Positions 12,307 through 26,608 of a stretch of DNA of 64,000 nt are shown in pieces. Origin of the DNA: Sialis fuliginosa (taxonomy: Eukaryota > Arthropoda > Insecta > Megaloptera > Sialidae); contig OY540820.1 of NCBI GenBank assembly GCA_961205875.1, positions 2,170,001-2,234,000 of the forward strand. The letters run 5' to 3'. Every line of letters begins with the position of its first letter. Position 1 is the stretch's first letter. Below the pieces are notes generated by a model. The model had not been told where the DNA came from, searched no databases, and was given only the letters and a program-made list of their open reading frames with translations. Both the position numbers and the translations under genes were made by a program.

Positions 12307-14846
12307 AAACATAAATTTAAACATAAATTTAAACATAAATTTAAACATAAATTTAAACATAAATTAAAACATAAACTTAAACATAAATTAAAACATAAAT
12401 ATAAACATAAATTTAAACATAAATTTAAACATAAATTTAAACATAAATTTAAACATAAATTTAAACATAAATTTAAACATAAATTTAAACATAAATTAAA
12501 ACATAAATTTAAACTTAAATTCAAATATAAATTTAAACATGAATTAAAACATAAATTAAAACATAAATTTAAACTTAAATTTAAACATAAATTTAAACAT
12601 AAATTTAAATATAAATTATAACATAAATTTAAACATAAATTTAAACTTAAATTTAAACATAAATTTAAACATTAATTTAAACATAAATTAAAACATAAAT
12701 TTAAACATTAATTTAAACATAAAATTTAAACATAAATTTAAACAAATTTGAACTTAAATTTAAACATAAATTAAAACATTAATTAAAACATAAACTTAGA
12801 CATAAATTTAAACATAAATTTAAACATAAATTTAAACATAAATTTAAACATAAATTAAAACATAAATTTAAACTTAAATTTAAATATAAATTTAAACATG
12901 AATTAAAACATAAATTAAAATATAAATTTAAACTTAAATTTAAACATAAATTTAAACATAAATTTAAATATAAATTATAACATAAATTTAAACATAAATT
13001 TAAACTTAAATTTAAACATAAATTTAAACATTAATTTAAACATAAATTAAAACATAAATTTAAACATTAATTTAAACATAAATTTAAACATAAAATTTAA
13101 ACATAAATTTAAACATAAATTTGAACTTAAATTTAAACATAAATTAAAACATAAATTTAAACAATAATTTAAACATATATTTAAACATAAAATTTAAACA
13201 TAAATTTAAACAAATTTGAACTTAAATTTAAACATAAATTAAAACATTAATTAAAACATAAACTTAGACATAAATTTAAACATAAATTTAAACATAAATT
13301 TAAACATAAATTTAAACATAAAATTTAACATAAATTTAAACATAAATTTAAACATAAAATTAAACATAAATTTAAACATTAATTTAAACATAAATTTAAA
13401 CATAAATTTAAACATAAATTTAAACATAAATTAAAACATAAACTTAAACATAAATTTAAACGTAAATTTAAACATAAATTTAAACATAAATTTAAACATA
13501 AATTTAAACATAAATTTAAACATAAAATTAAACATAAATTTAAACATAAATTTAAACATAAATTTAAACATAAATTAAAACATAAACTTAAACATAAATT
13601 TAAACTTAATTTTAAACATAAATTTAAACATAAATTTAAACATAAATTTAAACATAAATTATAACATAAATTAAACATAAATTTAAACTTAAATTTAAAC
13701 ATAAATTTAAACATAAATTTAAACATAAAATTAAACATAAATTTAAACATTAATTTAAACATAAATTTAAACATAAATTTAAACATAAATTTAAACATAA
13801 ATTAAAACATAAACTTAAACATAAATTTAAACTTAATTTTAAACATTAATTTAAACATAAATTTAAACATAAATTAAAACATAAATTTAAACTTAAATTT
13901 AAACATAAATTTAAACATAAATTTAAACATAAATTATAACATAAATTAAACATAAATTTAAACTTAAATTTATACATAAATTTAAACATAAATTTAAACA
14001 TAAAATTAAACATAAGTTTAAACATAAATTTAAACATAAATTTAAACATAAATTAAAACATAAATTTAAACTTAAATTTAAACATAAATTTAAACTTAAA
14101 TTTAAACATAAATTTAAACATAAATTTAAACATAAATTTAAACATAAATTTAAACATAAATTAAAACATAAATTAAAACATAAATTTAAACATAAATTTA
14201 AACATAAATTTAAACATAAAATTAAAACATAAACTTAGACATAAATTTATACATAAATTTAAACATAAATTTAAACATAAAATTTAACATAAATTTAAAC
14301 ATAAATTTAAACATAAAATTAAACATAAGTTTAAACATAAATGTAAACATAAATTTAAACATAAATTTAAACATAAATTTAAACATAAATTAAAACATAA
14401 ATTAAAACATAAATTTAAACATAAATTTAAACATAAATTAAAACATAAACTAAAACATAATTTTAAACATAAATTTAAACATAAAATTAAACATAAATTT
14501 AACATAAATTAAAACATAAACTTAAACATAAATTTAAACATAAATTTAAATATAAATTTAAACATGAATTAAAACATAAATTAAAACATAAATTTAAACT
14601 TAAATTTAAACATAAATTTAAACATAAATTTAAATATAAATTATAACATAAATTTAAACATAAATTAAAACATAAAATTTAAACATAAATTTAAACATAA
14701 ATTTGAACTTAAATTTAAACATAAATTTAAACATAAATTTAAACATAAAATTAAAGCTAAATTTGAACATAAATTTAAACATAAATTTAAACATAAATTA
14801 GCACATAAATTTAAACTTAAATTTAAACATAAATTTAAACATAAAT
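12307..14846 (+). repeat. 12-mer satellite block 4
   Basis: Starts as a copy of block 3 (offset 3515 to about 13170, sharing ACAATAATTT), then departs. From about 13570 it matches about 10200 onward at an offset of 3367. Ends in the TTAGCACAT-type flank; a one-off AAAGCTAAAT unit lies near 14754. No gene. Confidence 0.93.
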
Positions 14847-15625
14847 GTCAAATCTAGTCGTTTAGACACTAAATTTCCGATAAGTGTCCAAAAACTGATG
14901 GAATTGATTTAATATAATTTGATCCGATTGTTATGGTACGAATCGAGACGTTTATTGTCAAAATACACCGATTTAATACAAATCGAGTCGATTTGCAGAT
15001 GTTATATGTTTATTTACGTGTATGATTTAGTTTATGTTTAATCTATTGCTTATGCATGTTTATATTTATGTTTATGTTTATGTTTATATTTATGTTTATG
15101 TTTATGTTTATGTTTATGTTTATGTTTGTGTTTGTGTTTATGTTTATGTTTATGTTTATGTTTATGTTTATGTTTATGTTTATGTTTATGTTTATGTTTA
15201 TGTTTATGTTTATGTTTATGTTTATGTTTATGTTTATGTTTATGTTTATGTTTATGTTTATGTTTATGTTTATGTTTATGTTTATGTTTATGTTTATGTT
15301 TATGTTTATGTTTATGTTTATGTTTATGTTTATGTTTATGTTTATGTTTATGTTTATGTTTATGTTTATGTTTATGTTTATGTTTATGTTTATGTTTATG
15401 TTTATGTTTATGTTTATGTTTATGTTTATGTTTATGTTTATGTTTATGTTTATGTTTATGTTTATGTTTATGTTTATGTTTATGTTTATGTTTATGTTTA
15501 TGTTTATGTTTATGTTTATGTTTATGTTTGTGTTTGTGTTTGTGTTTGTGTTTATGTTTATGTTTATGTTTCTGTTTATGTTTATGTTTTAATCAAAGTT
15601 CAAGTTTATGATTAAACATAAACTT
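14847..15625 (+). repeat. Composite unit 5: core + TTTATG array + junction
   Basis: Core 14847-15058, type I, the last type I copy. Array 15059-15589, 88 hexamers, TTTGTG blocks of two and four, TTTCTG present. Junction 15590-15625 has a private change, TTAATCAAAG instead of TTAATTAAAG. Confidence 0.95.
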
Positions 15626-18600
15626 AAACATAAATTTAAACATAAATTTAAACATAAATTCTAAACATAAATTTAAACATAAATTAAAACATAAACTTAA
15701 ACATAAATTAAAACATAAATATAAACATAAATTTAAACATAAATTTAAACATAAATTTAAACATAAATTTAAACATAAATTTAAACATAAATTTAAACAT
15801 AAATTTAAACATAAATTAAAACATAAATTTAAACTTAAATTCAAATATAATTTAAACATGAATTTAAACATAAATTAAAACATAAATTTAAACTTAAATT
15901 TAAACATAAATTTAAACATAAATTTAAATATAAATTATAACATAAATTTAAACATAAATTTAAACTTAAATTTAAACATAAATTTAAACATTAATTTAAA
16001 CATAAATTAAAACATAAATTTAAACATTAATTTAAACATAAAATTTAAACATAAATTTAAACAAATTTGAACTTAAATTTAAACATAAATTAAAACATTA
16101 ATTAAAACATAAACTTAGACATAAATTTAAACATAAATTTAAACATAAATTTAAACATAAATTTAAACATAAATTTAAACATAAATTAAAACATAAATTT
16201 AAACTTAAATTTAAATATAAATTTAAACATGAATTAAAACATAAATTAAAACATAAATTTAAACTTAAATTTAAACATAAATTTAAACATAAATTTAAAT
16301 ATAAATTATAACATAAATTTAAACATAAATTTAAACTTAAATTTAAACATAAATTTAAACATTAATTTAAACATAAATTAAAACATAAATTTAAACATTA
16401 ATTTAAACATAAATTTAAACATAAAATTTAAACATAAATTTAAACATAAATTTGAACTTAAATTTAAACATAAATTAAAACATAAACTTAAACATTAATT
16501 TAAACATAAATTTAAACATAAAATTTAAACATAAATTTAAACAAATTTGAACTTAAATTTAAACATAAATTAAAACATTAATTAAAACATAAACTTAGAC
16601 ATAAATTTAAACATAAATTTAAACATAAATTTAAACATAAATTTAAACATAAAATTTAACATAAATTTAAACATAAATTTAAACATAAAATTAAACATAA
16701 ATTTAAACATTAATTTAAACATAAATTTAAACATAAATTTAAACATAAATTTAAACATAAATTAAAACATAAACTTAAACATAAATTTAAACGTAAATTT
16801 AAACATAAATTTAAACATAAATTTAAACATAAATTTAAACATAAATTTAAACATAAAATTAAACATAAATTTAAACATAAATTTAAACATAAATTTAAAC
16901 ATAAATTAAAACATAAACTTAAACATAAATTTAAACTTAATTTTAAACATAAATTTAAACATAAATTTAAACATAAATTTAAACATAAATTATAACATAA
17001 ATTAAACATAAATTTAAACTTAAATTTAAACATAAATTTAAACATAAATTTAAACATAAAATTAAACATAAATTTAAACATTAATTTAACCATAAATTTA
17101 AACATAAATTTAAACATAAATTTAAACATAAATTAAAACATAAACTTAAACATAAATTTAAACGTAAATTTAAACATAAATTTAAACATAAATTTAAACA
17201 TAAATTTAAACATAAATTTAAAAATAAATTTAAACATAAAATTAAACATAAATTTAAACATAAATTTAAACATAAATTTAAACATAAATTAAAACATAAA
17301 CTTAAACATAAATTTAAACTTAATTTTAAACATAAATTTAAACATAAATTTAAACATAAATTTAAACATAAATTATAACATAAATTAAACATAAATTTAA
17401 ACTTAAATTTAAACATAAATTTAAACATAAATTTAAACATAAAATTAAACATAAGTTTAAACATAAATTTAAACATAAATTTAAACATAAATTTAAACAT
17501 AAATTTTAACATAAATTTAAACATAAATTTAAACATAAATTAAAACATAAATTAAAACATAAATTTAAACATAAATTTAAACATAAATTTAAACATAAAA
17601 TTTAAACATAAATTTAAACATAAATTTGAACTTAAATTTAAACATAAATTTAAACATTAATTTAAACATAAATTAAAACATAAATTTAAACATAAATTTA
17701 AACATAAGTTTAAACATAAATTTAAACATAAAATTTAAACATAAATTTAAACATAAGTTTGAACTTAAATTTAAACATAAATTAAAACATAAACTTAGAC
17801 ATAAATTTATACATAAATTTAAACATAAATTTAAACATAAAATTTAACATAAATTTAAACATAAATTTAAACATAAAATTAAACATAAGTTTAAACATAA
17901 ATTTAAACATAAATTTAAACATAAATTTAAACATAAATTTAAACATAAATTAAAACATAAATTAAAACATAAATTTAAACATAAATTTAAACATAAATTA
18001 AAACATAAACTAAAACATAATTTTAAACATAAATTTAAACATAAAATTAAACATAAATTTAAACATAAATTAAAACATAAACTTAAATATAAATTTAAAC
18101 ATAAATTTAAATATAAATTTAAACATGAATTAAAACATATATTAAAACATAAATTTAAACTTAAATTTAAACATAAATTTAAACATAAATTTAAATATAA
18201 ATTATAACATAAATTTAAACATAAATTTAAACTTAAATTTAAACATAAATTTAAACTTAAATTTAAACATAAATTTAAACATTAATTTAAACATAAATTA
18301 AAACATAAATTTAAACATTAATTTAAACATAAATTTAAACATAAAATTTAAACATAAATTTAAACATAAATTTGAACTTAAATTTAAACATAAATTAAAA
18401 CATTAATTAAAACATAAACTTAGACATAAATTTAAACATAAATTTAAACATAAATTTAAACATAAATTTAAACATAAAATTTAACATAAATTTAAACATA
18501 AATTTAAAGATAAAATTAAACATAAGATTAAACATAAATTTAAACATAAATTTAAACTTAAATTTAAACATAAATTTAAACATTAATTTAAACATAAATT

Positions 18601-19282
18601 TAAACATAAATTTAAACATAAATTTAAACATAAAATTAAACATAAGTTTAAACATAAATTTAAACATAAATTTAAACATAAATTAAAACATAAACTTAAA
18701 CATAAATTTAAACATAAATTTAAACATAGATTTAAACATAAATTTAAACATAAAATTAAACATAAATTTAAACATAAATTTAAACATAAATTTAAACATA
18801 AATTAAAACATAAACTTAAACATAAATTTTAACATAAATTTAAACATAAATTTAAACATAAATTTAAACATAAATAAAAACATAAATTTAAACTTAAATT
18901 TAAACATAAATTTAAACATAAATTTAAACATAAATTATAACATAAATTAAACATAAATTTAAACTTAAATTTAAACATAAATTTAAACATAAATTTAAAC
19001 ATAAAATTAAACATAAGTTTAAACATAAATTTAAACTTAAATTTAAACATAAATTTAAACATAAATTTAAACTTAAATTTAAACATAAATTTAAACATAA
19101 ATTTAAACATAAATTTAAACATAAATTTAAACATAAATTAAAACATAAATTAAAACATAAATTTAAACTTAAATTTAAACATAAATTTAAACATAAATTT
19201 AAACATAAAATTAAACATAAATTTAAATATAAATTAGAACATGAATTTAAACTTAAATTTAAACATAAATTTAAACATAAAT
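15626..19282 (+). repeat. 12-mer satellite block 5
   Basis: 3.7 kb, the longest block without an internal hexamer array. The first 0.9 kb copies block 4's start. An internal tandem duplication of about 372 bp is shown by the ACGTAAAT marker near 16791 and 17163. From 17461 it is the left copy of the 2.3-kb duplication that holds cores 6 and 7. The flank before core 6 changes to TTAGAACATGAATT. No gene. Confidence 0.92.
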
Positions 19283-19764
19283 GTCAAATCTAGTCGTTTA
19301 GACACTAAATTTCCGATAAGTATCCAAAAACTGATGGAATTGATTTAATATAATTTGATCTGATTGTTATGGTACGAATCGAGACGTTTATTGTCAAAAT
19401 ACACCGATTTAATACAAATCGAGTCGATTTGCAGATGTTATATGTTTATTTACGTGTATGATTTAGTTTATGTTTAATCTATTGCTTATGCATGTTTATA
19501 TTTATGTTTATGTTTATGTTTATGTTTATGTTTATGTTTATGTTTATGTTTATGTTTATGTTTATGTTTATGTTTATGTTTATGTTTATGTTTATGTTTG
19601 TGTTTGTGTTTGTGTTTATGTTTATGTTTATGTTTATGTTTATGTTTATGTTTATGTTTATGTTTATGTTTATGTTTATGTTTATGTTTATGTTTATGTT
19701 TATGTTTATGTTTATGTTTATGTTTATGTTTATGTTTATGTTTATGTTTATGTTTATGTTTATA
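19283..19764 (+). repeat. Composite unit 6, truncated array
   Basis: Core 19283-19494, first type III copy (A40, T79). Array 19495-19764, 45 hexamers with three TTTGTG at the first edge, then it stops abruptly: TTTATA TTATATA joins straight into 12-mers at about 19771. The last-edge TTTGTG block, TTTCTG and the junction inverted repeat are all missing. This is the only core-linked array without the normal end. Confidence 0.95.
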
Positions 19765-19770
19765 TTATAT

Positions 19771-21676
19771 ACATAAATTTAAACATAAATTTAAACATAA
19801 ATTTAAACATAAATTTTAACATAAATTTAAACATAAATTTAAACATAAATTAAAACATAAATTAAAACATAAATTTAAACATAAATTTAAACATAAATTT
19901 AAACATAAAATTTAAACATAAATTTAAACATAAATTTGAACTTAAATTTAAACATAAATTTAAACATTAATTTAAACATAAATTAAAACATAAATTTAAA
20001 CATAAATTTAAACATAAGTTTAAACATAAATTTAAACATAAAATTTAAACATAAATTTAAACATAAGTTTGAACTTAAATTTAAACATAAATTAAAACAT
20101 AAACTTAGACATAAATTTATACATAAATTTAAACATAAATTTAAACATAAAATTTAACATAAATTTAAACATAAATTTAAACATAAAATTAAACATAAGT
20201 TTAAACATAAATTTAAACATAAATTTAAACATAAATTTAAACATAAATTAAAACATAAATTAAAACATAAATTTAAACATAAATTTAAACATAAATTAAA
20301 ACATAAACTAAAACATAATTTTAAACATAAATTTAAACATAAAATTAAACATAAATTTAAACATAAATTAAAACATAAACTTAAATATAAATTTAAACAT
20401 AAATTTAAATATAAATTTAAACATGAATTAAAACATAAATTAAAACATAAATTTAAACTTAAATTTAAACATAAATTTAAACATAAATTTAAATATAAAT
20501 TATAACATAAATTTAAACATAAATTTAAACTTAAATTTAAACATAAATTTAAACTTAAATTTAAACATAAATTTAAACATTAATTTAAACATAAATTAAA
20601 ACATAAATTTAAACATTAATTTAAACATAAATTTAAACATAAAATTTAAACATAAATTTAAACATAAATTTGAACTTAAATTTAAACATAAATTAAAACA
20701 TTAATTAAAACATAAACTTAGACATAAATTTAAACATAAATTTAAACATAAATTTAAACATAAATTTAAACATAAAATTTAACATAAATTTAAACATAAA
20801 TTTAAAGATAAAATTAAACATAAGATTAAACATAAATTTAAACATAAATTTAAACTTAAATTTAAACATAAATTTAAACATTAATTTAAACATAAATTTA
20901 AACATAAATTTAAACATAAATTTAAACATAAAATTAAACATAAGTTTAAACATAAATTTAAACATAAATTTAAACATAAATTAAAACATAAACTTAAACA
21001 TAAATTTAAAAGTAAATTTAAACATAAATTTAAACATAAATTTAAACATAAATTTAAACATAAATTTAAATATAAATTTAAACATAAATTTAAACATAAA
21101 TTTAAACATAAATTTAAACATAGATTTAAACATAAATTTAAACATAAAATTAAACATAAATTTAAACATAAATTTAAACATAAATTTAAACATAAATTAA
21201 AACATAAACTTAAACATAAATTTTAACATAAATTTAAACATAAATTTAAACATAAATTTAAACATAAATAAAAACATAAATTTAAACTTAAATTTAAACA
21301 TAAATTTAAACATAAATTTAAACATAAATTATAACATAAATTAAACATAAATTTAAACTTAAATTTAAACATAAATTTAAACATAAATTTAAACATAAAA
21401 TTAAACATAAGTTTAAACATAAATTTAAACTTAAATTTAAACATAAATTTAAACATAAATTTAAACTTAAATTTAAACATAAATTTAAACATAAATTTAA
21501 ACATAAATTTAAACATAAATTTAAACATAAATTAAAACATAAATTAAAACATAAATTTAAACTTAAATTTAAACATAAATTTAAACATAAATTTAAACAT
21601 AAAATTAAACATAAATTTAAATATAAATTAGAACATGAATTTAAACTTAAATTTAAACATAAATTTAAACATAAAT
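19771..21676 (+). repeat. 12-mer satellite block 6
   Basis: Tandem copy of 17461-19282 (offset 2310 at its start, 2394 at its end after an insertion of about 96 bp near 21010-21110). Same TTAGAACATGAATT flank as core 6. No gene. Confidence 0.93.
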
Positions 21677-22455
21677 GTCAAATCTAGTCGTTTAGACACT
21701 AAATTTCCGATAAGTATCCAAAAACTGATGGAATTGATTTAATATAATTTGATCTGATTGTTATGGTACGAATCGAGACGTTTATTGTCAAAATACACCG
21801 ATTTAATACAAATCGAGTCGATTTGCAGATGTTATATGTTTATTTACGTGTATGATTTAGTTTATGTTTAATCTATTGCTTATGCATGTTTATATTTATG
21901 TTTATGTTTATGTTTATGTTTATGTTTATGTTTATGTTTATGTTTATGTTTATGTTTATGTTTATGTTTATGTTTATGTTTATGTTTGTGTTTGTGTTTG
22001 TGTTTATGTTTATGTTTATGTTTATGTTTATGTTTATGTTTATGTTTATGTTTATGTTTATGTTTATGTTTATGTTTATGTTTATGTTTATGTTTATGTT
22101 TATGTTTATGTTTATGTTTATGTTTATGTTTATGTTTATGTTTATGTTTATGTTTATGTTTATGTTTATGTTTATGTTTATGTTTATGTTTATGTTTATG
22201 TTTATGTTTATGTTTATGTTTATGTTTATGTTTATGTTTATGTTTATGTTTATGTTTATGTTTATGTTTATGTTTATGTTTATGTTTATGTTTATGTTTA
22301 TGTTTATGTTTATGTTTATGTTTATGTTTATGTTTATGTTTATGTTTGTGTTTGTGTTTGTGTTTGTGTTTGTGTTTGTGTTTATGTTTATGTTTATGTT
22401 TCTGTTTATGTTTATGTTTTAATTTAAGTTAAAGTTTATGATTAAACATAAACTT
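21677..22455 (+). repeat. Composite unit 7: core + TTTATG array + junction
   Basis: Core 21677-21888, type III, same haplotype as core 6. Array 21889-22419, 88 hexamers, three TTTGTG at the first edge and six at the last, the longest such block here. Junction 22420-22455 is the TTTAAGTTAAAG type seen otherwise only in unit 1. Confidence 0.95.
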
Positions 22456-23054
22456 AAACATAAATTTAAACATAAATTCAAACATAAATTTAAACATAAA
22501 TTTAAACATAAATTTAAACATAAATTAAAAAATAAATTAAAACATAAACTTAAACATAAATTAAAAGATAAATTTAAACATAAATTTAAACATAAATTTA
22601 AACATAAATTTAAACATAAATTTAAACATAAATTTAAACATAAATTTAAACATAAATTTAAACATAAATTAAAACATAAATTTAAACTTAAATTTAAACA
22701 TAAATTTAAACATAAATTTAAACATAAATTATAACATAAATTTAAACATAAATTAAAACATAAATTTAAACATAAATTTAAACATAAAATTTAAACATAA
22801 ATTTAAACATAAATTTGAACTTAAATTTAAACATAAATTAAAACATTAATTAAAACATAAACTTAGACATAAATTTAAACATAAATTTAAACATAAATTT
22901 AAACATAAATTTAAACATAAAATTTAACATAAATTTAAACATAAATTTAAAGATAAAATTAAACATAAATTTGAACATAAATTTAAACATAAATTTAAAC
23001 ATAAATTAGCACATAAATTTAAACTTAAATTTAAACATAAGTTTAAACATAAAT
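22456..23054 (+). repeat. 12-mer satellite block 7
   Basis: 599 bp. Resembles block 1 (shared AAAGATAAAT unit near 22564 and 2400), consistent with the shared junction type of units 1 and 7. TTAGCACAT flank. No gene. Confidence 0.93.
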
Positions 23055-23839
23055 GTCAAATCTAGTCGTTTAGACACTAAATTTCCGATAAGTGTCCAAA
23101 AACTGATGGAATTGATTTAATATAATTTGATCTGATTGTTATGGTACGAATCGAGACGTTTATTGTCAAAATACACCGATTTAATACAAATCGAGTCGAT
23201 TTGCATATGTTATATGTTTATTTACGTGTATGATTTAGTTTATGTTTAATCTATTGCTTATGCATGTTTATATTTATGTTTATGTTTATGTTTATATTTA
23301 TGTTTATGTTTATGTTTATGTTTATGTTTATGTTTGTGTTTGTGTTTATGTTTATGTTTATGTTTATGTTTATGTTTATGTTTATGTTTATGTTTATGTT
23401 TATGTTTATGTTTATGTTTATGTTTATGTTTATGTTTATGTTTATGTTTATGTTTATGTTTATGTTTATGTTTATGTTTATGTTTATGTTTATGTTTATG
23501 TTTATGTTTATGTTTATGTTTATGTTTATGTTTATGTTTATGTTTATGTTTATGTTTATGTTTATGTTAATGTTAATGTTTATGTTTATGTTTATGTTTA
23601 TGTTTATGTTTATGTTTATGTTTATGTTTATGTTTATGTTTATGTTTATGTTTATGTTTATGTTTATGTTTATGTTTATGTTTATGTTTATGTTTATGTT
23701 TATGTTTATGTTTATGTTTATGTTTATGTTTATGTTTATGTTTGTGTTTGTGTTTGTGTTTGTGTTTATGTTTATGTTTATGTTTCTGTTTATGTTTATG
23801 TTTTAATTAAAGTTCAAGTTTATGATTAAACATAAACTT
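23055..23839 (+). repeat. Composite unit 8: core + TTTATG array + junction
   Basis: Core 23055-23266, type II (G40, T79), but it keeps C133, unlike the other type II cores, and has a private G152 to T change giving GCATATG. Array 23267-23803, 89 hexamers, TTTGTG blocks of two and four, with a private double interruption TTAATG TTAATG near 23566-23577. Junction 23804-23839. Confidence 0.95.
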
Positions 23840-24730
23840 AAACATAAATTTAAACATAAATTTAAACATAAATTTAAACATAAATTTAAACATAAATTTA
23901 AACATAAAATTAAACATAAATTTAAACATAAATTTAAACTTAAACATAAATTAAAACATAAACTTAAACATAAATTTAAACTTAATTTTAAACATAAATT
24001 TAAACATAAATTTAAACATAAATTTAAACATAAATTATAACATAAATTAAACATAAATTTAAACTTAAATTTAAACATAAATTTAAACATAAATTTAAAC
24101 ATAAAATTAAACATAAGTTTAAACATAAATTTAAACATAAATTTAAACATAAATTAAAACATAAATTTAAACTTAAATTTAAACATAAATTTAAACATAA
24201 ATTTAAACATAAATTTACACATAAATTTAAACATAAATTTAAACATAAATTTAAACATAAATTAAAACATAAATTAAAACATAAATTTAAACTTAAATTT
24301 AAACATAAATTTAAACATAAATTTAAACATAAAATTAAACATAAGTTTAAACATAAATTTAAACATAAATTTAAACATAAATTAGAACATGAATTTAAAC
24401 ATAAAATTAAACATAAGTTTAAACATAAATTTAAACATAAATTTAAACATAAATTAAAACATAAATTTAAACTTAAATTTAAACATAAATTTAAACATAA
24501 ATTTAAACATAAATTTACACATAAATTTAAACATAAATTTAAACATAAATTTAAACATAAATTAAAACATAAATTAAAACATAAATTTAAACTTAAATTT
24601 AAACATAAATTTAAACATAAATTTAAACATAAAATTAAACATAAGTTTAAACATAAATTTAAACATAAATTTAAACATAAATTAGAACATGAATTTAAAC
24701 TTAAATTTAAACATAAATTTAAACATAAAT
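23840..24730 (+). repeat. 12-mer satellite block 8
   Basis: 891 bp. Contains a local duplication of about 300 bp (TTTACACAT marker near 24215 and 24513; TTAGAACATGAATT near 24382 and 24683). No gene. Confidence 0.93.
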
Positions 24731-25485
24731 GTCAAATCTAGTCGTTTAGACACTAAATTTCCGATAAGTATCCAAAAACTGATGGAATTGATTTAATATA
24801 ATTTGATCTGATTGTTATGGTACGAATCGAGACGTTTATTGTCAAAATACACCGATTTAATACAAATCGAGTCGATTTGCAGATGTTATATGTTTATTTA
24901 CGTGTATGATTTAGTTTATGTTTAATCTATTGCTTATGCATGTTTATATTTATGTTTATGTTTATGTTTATGTTTATGTTTATGTTTATGTTTATGTTTA
25001 TGTTTATGTTTATGTTTATGTTTATGTTTAAGTTTATGTTTATGTTTATGTTTGTGTTTGTGTTTGTGTTTGTGTTTATGTTTATGTTTATGTTTATGTT
25101 TATGTTTATGTTTATGTTTATGTTTATGTTTATGTTTATGTTTATGTTTATGTTTATGTTTATGTTTATGTTTATGTTTATGTTTATGTTTATGTTTATG
25201 TTTATGTTTATGTTTATGTTTATGTTTATGTTTATGTTTATGTTTATGTTTATGTTTATGTTTATGTTTATGTTTATGTTTATGTTTATGTTTATGTTTA
25301 TGTTTATGTTTATGTTTATGTTTATGTTTATGTTTATGTTTATGTTTATGTTTATGTTTATGTTTATGTTTATGTTTATGTTTATGTTTATGTTTATGTT
25401 TATGTTTATGTTTATGTTTATGTTTATGTTTATGTTTATGTTTATGTTTTAATTAAAGTTCAAGTTTATGATTAAACATAAACTT
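24731..25485 (+). repeat. Composite unit 9: core + array lacking last edge
   Basis: Core 24731-24942, type III. Array 24943-25449, 84 hexamers, four TTTGTG near the first edge, a TTTAAG interruption at 25027, then pure TTTATG to the junction: no TTTGTG or TTTCTG at the last edge. Junction 25450-25485 is normal. First member of the four-core block. Confidence 0.95.
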
Positions 25486-25663
25486 AAACATAAATTTAAA
25501 CATAAATTTAAACATAAATTTAAACATAAATTTAAACATAAATTTAAACATAAATTTAAACATAAAATTAAACATAAGTTTAAACATAAATTTAAACATA
25601 ATTTTAAACATAAATTAGAACATGAATTTAAACTTAAATTTAAACATAAATTTAAACATAAAT
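25486..25663 (+). repeat. 12-mer satellite block 9
   Basis: Only 178 bp of 12-mers, the same length as block 13, with TTAGAACATGAATT before core 10. Confidence 0.94.
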
Positions 25664-26010
25664 GTAAAATCTAGTCGTTTAGACACTAAATTTCCGATAA
25701 GTATCCAAAAACTGATGGAATTGATTTAATATAATTTGATCTGATTGTTATGGTACGAATCGAGACGTTTATTGTCAAAATACACCGATTTAATACAAAT
25801 CGAGTCGATTTGCAGATGTTATATGTTTATTTACGTGTATGATTTAGTTTATGTTTAAACTATTGCTTATGCATGTTTATATTTATGTTTATGTTTATGT
25901 TTATGTTTATGTTTGTGTTTGTGTTTGTGTTTGTGTTTATGTTTATGTTTATGTTTCTGTTTATGTTTATGTTTTAATTAAAGTTCAAGTTTATGATTAA
26001 ACATAAACTT
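25664..26010 (+). repeat. Composite unit 10: core + very short array
   Basis: Core 25664-25875, type III with C3 to A and T196 to A. Array 25876-25974 has only 16 hexamers: TTTATA, five TTTATG, four TTTGTG, three TTTATG, TTTCTG, two TTTATG. Both edges are kept but the homogeneous centre is absent. Junction 25975-26010 normal. Confidence 0.95.
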
Positions 26011-26608
26011 AAACATAAATTTAAACATAAATTTAAACATAAATTTAAACATAAATTTAAACATAAATTAAAACATAAACTTAAACATAAATTAAAACAT
26101 AAATATAAACATAAATTTAAACATAAATTTAAACATAAATTTAAACATAAATTTAAACATAAATTTAAACATAAATTTAAACATAAATTAAAACATAAAT
26201 TTAAACTTAAATTTAAATATAAATTTAAACATAAATTTGAACTTAAATTTAAACATAAATTAAAACATAAATTTAAACATTAATTTAAACATAAATTTAA
26301 ACATAAAATTTAAACATAAATTTAAACATAAATTTGAACTTAAATTTAAACAAAATTAAAACATAAAATTTAACATAAATTTAAACATAAATTTAAACAT
26401 AAAATTAAACATAAATTTAAACATTAATTTAAACATAAATTTAAACATAAATTTAAACATAAATTTAAACATAAAATTTAACATAAATTTAAACATAAAT
26501 TTAAACATAAAATTAAACATAAATTTGAACATAAATTTAAACATAAATTTAAACATAAATTAGCACATAAATTTAAACTTAAATTTAAACATAAATTTAA
26601 ACATAAAT
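26011..26608 (+). repeat. 12-mer satellite block 10
   Basis: 598 bp, same length and apparently the same sequence as block 14. TTAGCACAT flank before type II core 11. No gene. Confidence 0.94.

Larger units (their letters stand above)
6150..16500 (+). repeat. Tandem higher-order repeat of about 3.5 kb
   Basis: Copy 1 about 6150-9658, copy 2 about 9659-13170 (offset 3509, then 3515 after the longer array), and a partial copy 3 from about 13570 to 16500 (offset 3367). Each contains one type I core (3, 4, 5). Boundaries were estimated by eye. Confidence 0.85.
17461..22070 (+). repeat. Tandem duplication of 2.3 kb with cores 6 and 7
   Basis: 17461-19764 is repeated from 19771 (offset 2310, growing to 2394). 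The join lies inside the hexamer array of unit 6, which explains that array's truncation. Confidence 0.88.
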
